DNA of 41,598 nucleotides from a virus. Both the position numbers and the translations under genes were made by a program. The stretch is taken from positions 1 through 41,598 of the IMG/VR virus record IMGVR_UViG_3300033145_000312; one strand, written 5' to 3'. The notes under the pieces were generated by a model. The model had not been told where the DNA came from and ran no database searches. It worked only from the letters and a program-made list of their open reading frames with translations. Below, piece by piece: positions 39,435 to 41,598 of this stretch (the stretch's first letter is position 1; each line of letters starts with the position of its first letter).

Positions 39435-40100
39435 ATGAAACTAGCAAAAGCATTTGAGATAAGTTTAGATTATTTAGGACATAACGATCCTATAAGAATA
39501 GATGAAGGTGGGTATATTTGTTTAACTGATATGGTTAAATATTTCCCTAAGAAGAGATTAGATAACTGGATGGTGTTAAAATCAACCAAAGATTTTATGG
39601 AAGTAGTTTTAAATACCTTGAATCCTAGTGATTTAAAAAACGAGACATTTACAGTATTAAAAAGAAAACGTGGTAAATATGATGGTGGAACTTATGCACA
39701 TGAATTAATTGCATTAGAGTTTGCTACATGGTTAAGCCCTGAGTTTAAATTAAAAGTCTATTCTGAATATCAAAACGGAACACAACGAAAAGAAGATTGG
39801 AATATCAAAAGAATACTTGCATCTTTTAATTACAAGATTATGAGTAAGGCTATTGAAAACGACCATGACGAACCAAAAGGCTATCATTATTCAAATGAGG
39901 CTAGAATGATAAATAGAATTGTATTTGGTAAACCAGACAAAGAATTGAGAGATACAGCAACAGAGAAAGAACTTGATTTAATAGCTAAACTAGAAGGTCA
40001 TAACGCTACATTAATCGGTGTAGGAATGAATTACCAAGAGAGAAAGGTCAAATTACCATTACTTGTCGAATCTGACATAAAGTTATTGGAGGAAAAATGA
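39435..40100 (+). CDS. KilA-N domain protein
   Basis: The 221-residue protein has the KilA-N pattern: GGYICLTDMVKYFPKKRLDNW, split here as GGYICLTDMVKYF and RLDNWM, and later GGTYAHELIALEFATWLSPEFKLKV, given as YAHELIALEFATWL. KilA-N domains bind nucleic acids and occur in phage antirepressors and early regulators. The C-terminal part has a domain with KGYHYSNEARMINRIVFG, common in the same family. It is transcribed divergently from the methyltransferase operon. Confidence 0.88.
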   Translation: MKLAKAFEISLDYLGHNDPIRIDEGGYICLTDMVKYFPKKRLDNWMVLKSTKDFMEVVLNTLNPSDLKNETFTVLKRKRGKYDGGTYAHELIALEFATWLSPEFKLKVYSEYQNGTQRKEDWNIKRILASFNYKIMSKAIENDHDEPKGYHYSNEARMINRIVFGKPDKELRDTATEKELDLIAKLEGHNATLIGVGMNYQERKVKLPLLVESDIKLLEEK

Positions 40101-40246
40101 AAGACTACACAGAAAGCGAATTAGAGCAAATGGGAAATAATATATTTAATATTGTTGATGATAAAGTTAGATATATGTCTAAAGAGAATAAAGATGATTT
40201 AATTGATATGTTGATTGATTCTCTTGAATCGTTAAGAGATGAGTAA
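40097..40246 (+). CDS. small acidic protein, 49 aa
   Basis: A 49-residue acidic helical protein in an ATGA overlap with the KilA-N gene, with GGAGG upstream. Acidic small early proteins can mimic DNA or bind host enzymes; no evidence for either here. Confidence 0.6.
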   Translation: MKDYTESELEQMGNNIFNIVDDKVRYMSKENKDDLIDMLIDSLESLRDE

Positions 40247-40328
40247 ACCTATGTTAGAAATGGAAAAAGAATATTCAGATATTAAGTCTGTATTAGAACC
40301 GTTGTTTACTATTAAGGAGTTAAAATGA
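40239..40328 (+). CDS. tiny protein, 29 aa
   Basis: A 29-residue frame overlapping both neighbours by a few bases. Its ribosome site is weak (AAGAG). It is kept because the overlap pattern is the rule in this operon. Confidence 0.35.
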   Translation: MSKPMLEMEKEYSDIKSVLEPLFTIKELK

Positions 40329-40492
40329 GTCATTTATGTAACGGAATAGATATAAAATATTATCAATCAGATGAAAGATGTTATGAGTGTGGAATGTATT
40401 TTGCAGATCCAGATTTTTGTATAAGTTGTCCATACTTTGAAGAGTTTTGTAAGCAATTAGGTAAAGAATCTATTAAGGTATTGGAGGCGTAA
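40325..40492 (+). CDS. cysteine-rich protein, 55 aa
   Basis: A 55-residue protein with AAGGAG upstream and six to seven Cys, including CYEC and CISC, suggesting a zinc finger. Coupled in ATGA overlap to the previous frame. Function unknown. Confidence 0.6.
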   Translation: MSHLCNGIDIKYYQSDERCYECGMYFADPDFCISCPYFEEFCKQLGKESIKVLEA

Positions 40493-40684
40493 ATGGGTAT
40501 AAGAAAAATAGTAAAATTATATTGTGATGATTGTGGAAAAGAATACAGTGAAGATTCTGATGAAGCAAGATGTTTAAGAGAGTATTCGAGGGATTTTGGA
40601 TGGAAAAGAAAAAGAGTTGAAAATGGTTCTTTGTGGGATTTATGTCCATTGTGTTATAGAGAACATATTGCAGGGAGAGTCTAA
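40493..40684 (+). CDS. zinc-ribbon protein, 63 aa
   Basis: The frame starts at the base after the previous stop codon, with GGAGG upstream. CDDCG and CPLC form a zinc ribbon around a basic loop. No family is recognised. Confidence 0.6.
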   Translation: MGIRKIVKLYCDDCGKEYSEDSDEARCLREYSRDFGWKRKRVENGSLWDLCPLCYREHIAGRV

Positions 40685-40710
40685 TAAAACCAATAGAGGG
40701 AGATAGATAA

Positions 40711-40917
40711 ATGAACAATATATGTGAAAGGTTTAGAGAATGTTTAGCAGAATACGGCAAAGATGCACTGAACGGAGCTATTCTATTAACACCTAACGAT
40801 AATGACAGAGATTATTATAGTGATATAAGAACGCTTTATAGTGCAACAATTGCGGAATATAAGCTGGCTAACGTCAGATTTAAAGTGGCTAGATTTTTTG
40901 AGGAGATAGATAAATGA
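40711..40917 (+). CDS. hypothetical protein, 68 aa
   Basis: A 68-residue mixed-charge helical protein with GAGGGAG upstream, overlapping the next gene by ATGA. No motif is recognised. Confidence 0.65.
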   Translation: MNNICERFRECLAEYGKDALNGAILLTPNDNDRDYYSDIRTLYSATIAEYKLANVRFKVARFFEEIDK

Positions 40918-41240
40918 ATAGAGAAGAGATAACACAAAGACTTGATGAAATTGGGATCGCTAGATTCGATAATACATTAGAGCAAAATAAAGCAATTCAA
41001 AGAGAAACTTTTTATTTAACAGAACTTTTAAAACTAGAGGATAAAAACAAAGAGCTAGAGCAACAATATAAAGACGATGAAAGAATTATAGTTGGTCTGA
41101 TGGATAAAGCCGAGAAGTTAGAGCAACAAGTAAAAAACTATGCAAATATAGTGATCGAGCTTATCAATAATGAGCCTAACAGTCATATAGGTTTTGACAT
41201 AGAAGAGATTTACAATCAAGCATTAACCGACAAGGAGTAA
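40914..41240 (+). CDS. coiled-coil protein, 108 aa
   Basis: A 108-residue Glu/Lys-rich protein with two coiled-coil stretches (KLEDKNKELEQQYKDDE and AEKLEQQVKNY). TGAGGAG precedes the ATG. No known family. Confidence 0.65.
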   Translation: MNREEITQRLDEIGIARFDNTLEQNKAIQRETFYLTELLKLEDKNKELEQQYKDDERIIVGLMDKAEKLEQQVKNYANIVIELINNEPNSHIGFDIEEIYNQALTDKE

Positions 41241-41247
41241 GGGATAT

Positions 41248-41466
41248 ATGAAGAGATACGAAATATATTATTCATGGGATTCTATGGGGTCAAACATGGA
41301 GCGACACGAGGAAGAGTCTGATATAGGTGATTTTGTCAAATACGATGAAGCCAATAAGCTGTTGATAGAGTTTGCCGACTTATTGATAAATCCTTATGAT
41401 TATTCAGATAGAGAATCAGACGAGATAAGAGAGAGAGCAGAGGCATATCTAAAGGAAAACAAATGA
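41248..41466 (+). CDS. acidic hypothetical protein, 72 aa
   Basis: A 72-residue, strongly acidic protein, with AAGGAG upstream and an ATGA overlap into the last gene. It starts with a strand-like MKRYEIYYSW. No family is recognised. Confidence 0.6.
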   Translation: MKRYEIYYSWDSMGSNMERHEEESDIGDFVKYDEANKLLIEFADLLINPYDYSDRESDEIRERAEAYLKENK

Positions 41467-41598
41467 ATGAAAATTGTTGTGGAAATTGTAACCAAGAAGA
41501 AAACAAACTGAAAGCTATAAAAATAATAATAGCTCAGTCCCAGGATGAAGAGTTAAACTTTGACGAGAGCGAGACAATAGAACGGATAGGGAGGGTGT
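41463..41598 (+). CDS. cysteine-containing protein, truncated by window end
   Basis: The frame starts in an ATGA overlap after AAGGAAAAC and runs off the window after 45 codons. It has CCGNC near the N-terminus and an acidic body. If the end is joined to position 1 the frame closes after Trp-Cys, with the gene at 12 beginning three bases after the stop codon, suggesting a circular genome map. Confidence 0.6.
   Translation, partial: MNENCCGNCNQEENKLKAIKIIIAQSQDEELNFDESETIERIGRV

Noticed and set aside
1-41598. CRISPR array, insertion sequence, integrase or clear prophage attachment site
   Set aside because: No regularly spaced repeats, transposase or recombinase motifs were seen on either strand.

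Overview
The window reads as one compact, AT-rich (roughly one third G+C by eye) tailed-phage genome of siphovirus type. Genes are tightly packed, very often joined by ATGA start/stop overlaps, with AAGGAGA-type ribosome sites and sigma70-type promoters that nearly all have a 17-base spacer. Two lipoprotein signal peptides, a holin, a membrane-anchored coiled-coil protein and an M23-type peptidase point to a Gram-negative host; the exact host cannot be named from sequence alone. The two window ends can be joined in silico so that the truncated last gene closes within three codons and the next gene begins shortly afterwards. The window is therefore probably a full, circularly permuted unit genome opened inside an early-gene operon (inference).

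Layout. 1-440: end of an early operon, then a promoter-terminator pair with no gene between. 445-5890, rightward: four small genes, terminase small and large subunits, portal, MuF-type head protein. 5890-9000: an accessory island splitting the head genes. It holds six leftward small genes with their own promoter and terminator, then a rightward promoter, a ~490-base structured, apparently noncoding stretch, and an HNH endonuclease. 9070-23170: scaffold, SU10-like major capsid protein, connector proteins, a collagen-like/SGNH-hydrolase fiber, a second structural protein, tail completion, tail tube, tail chaperone with a -1 frameshift, tape measure, distal tail, tail tip, collar and fiber genes. 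23176-25800: lysis region (lipoprotein, a peptidase that looks circularly permuted, holin, a six-helix membrane protein carrying a helix-turn-helix, a spanin-like protein).

25818-28345: leftward block with VRR-NUC nuclease, antirepressor-like protein, a lipoprotein and a small helix-turn-helix gene whose promoter predicts a leaderless mRNA. 28406-37817: rightward early region in sub-operons with ERF annealing protein, single-strand-binding protein, ThyX-like protein, small regulators, replication initiator, a putative loader, and an ABC-ATPase/GNAT fusion of the Mom type. 37849-39325: leftward block with Dam-like methyltransferase, a tRNA-like element missing one arm, an acyl carrier protein and a DnaJ-type zinc-finger protein. 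39435-41598: KilA-N protein and small early genes.

No integrase or clear CI repressor was found, so lysogeny is not supported. DNA modification may come from the Dam-like enzyme plus the Mom-like fusion. The points most worth follow-up are the structured RNA beside the HNH gene, the permuted peptidase, the clustering of GGCC sites in the large terminase gene, the phage acyl carrier protein next to a direct-repeat-flanked tRNA-like element, and the ATPase-GNAT fusion.
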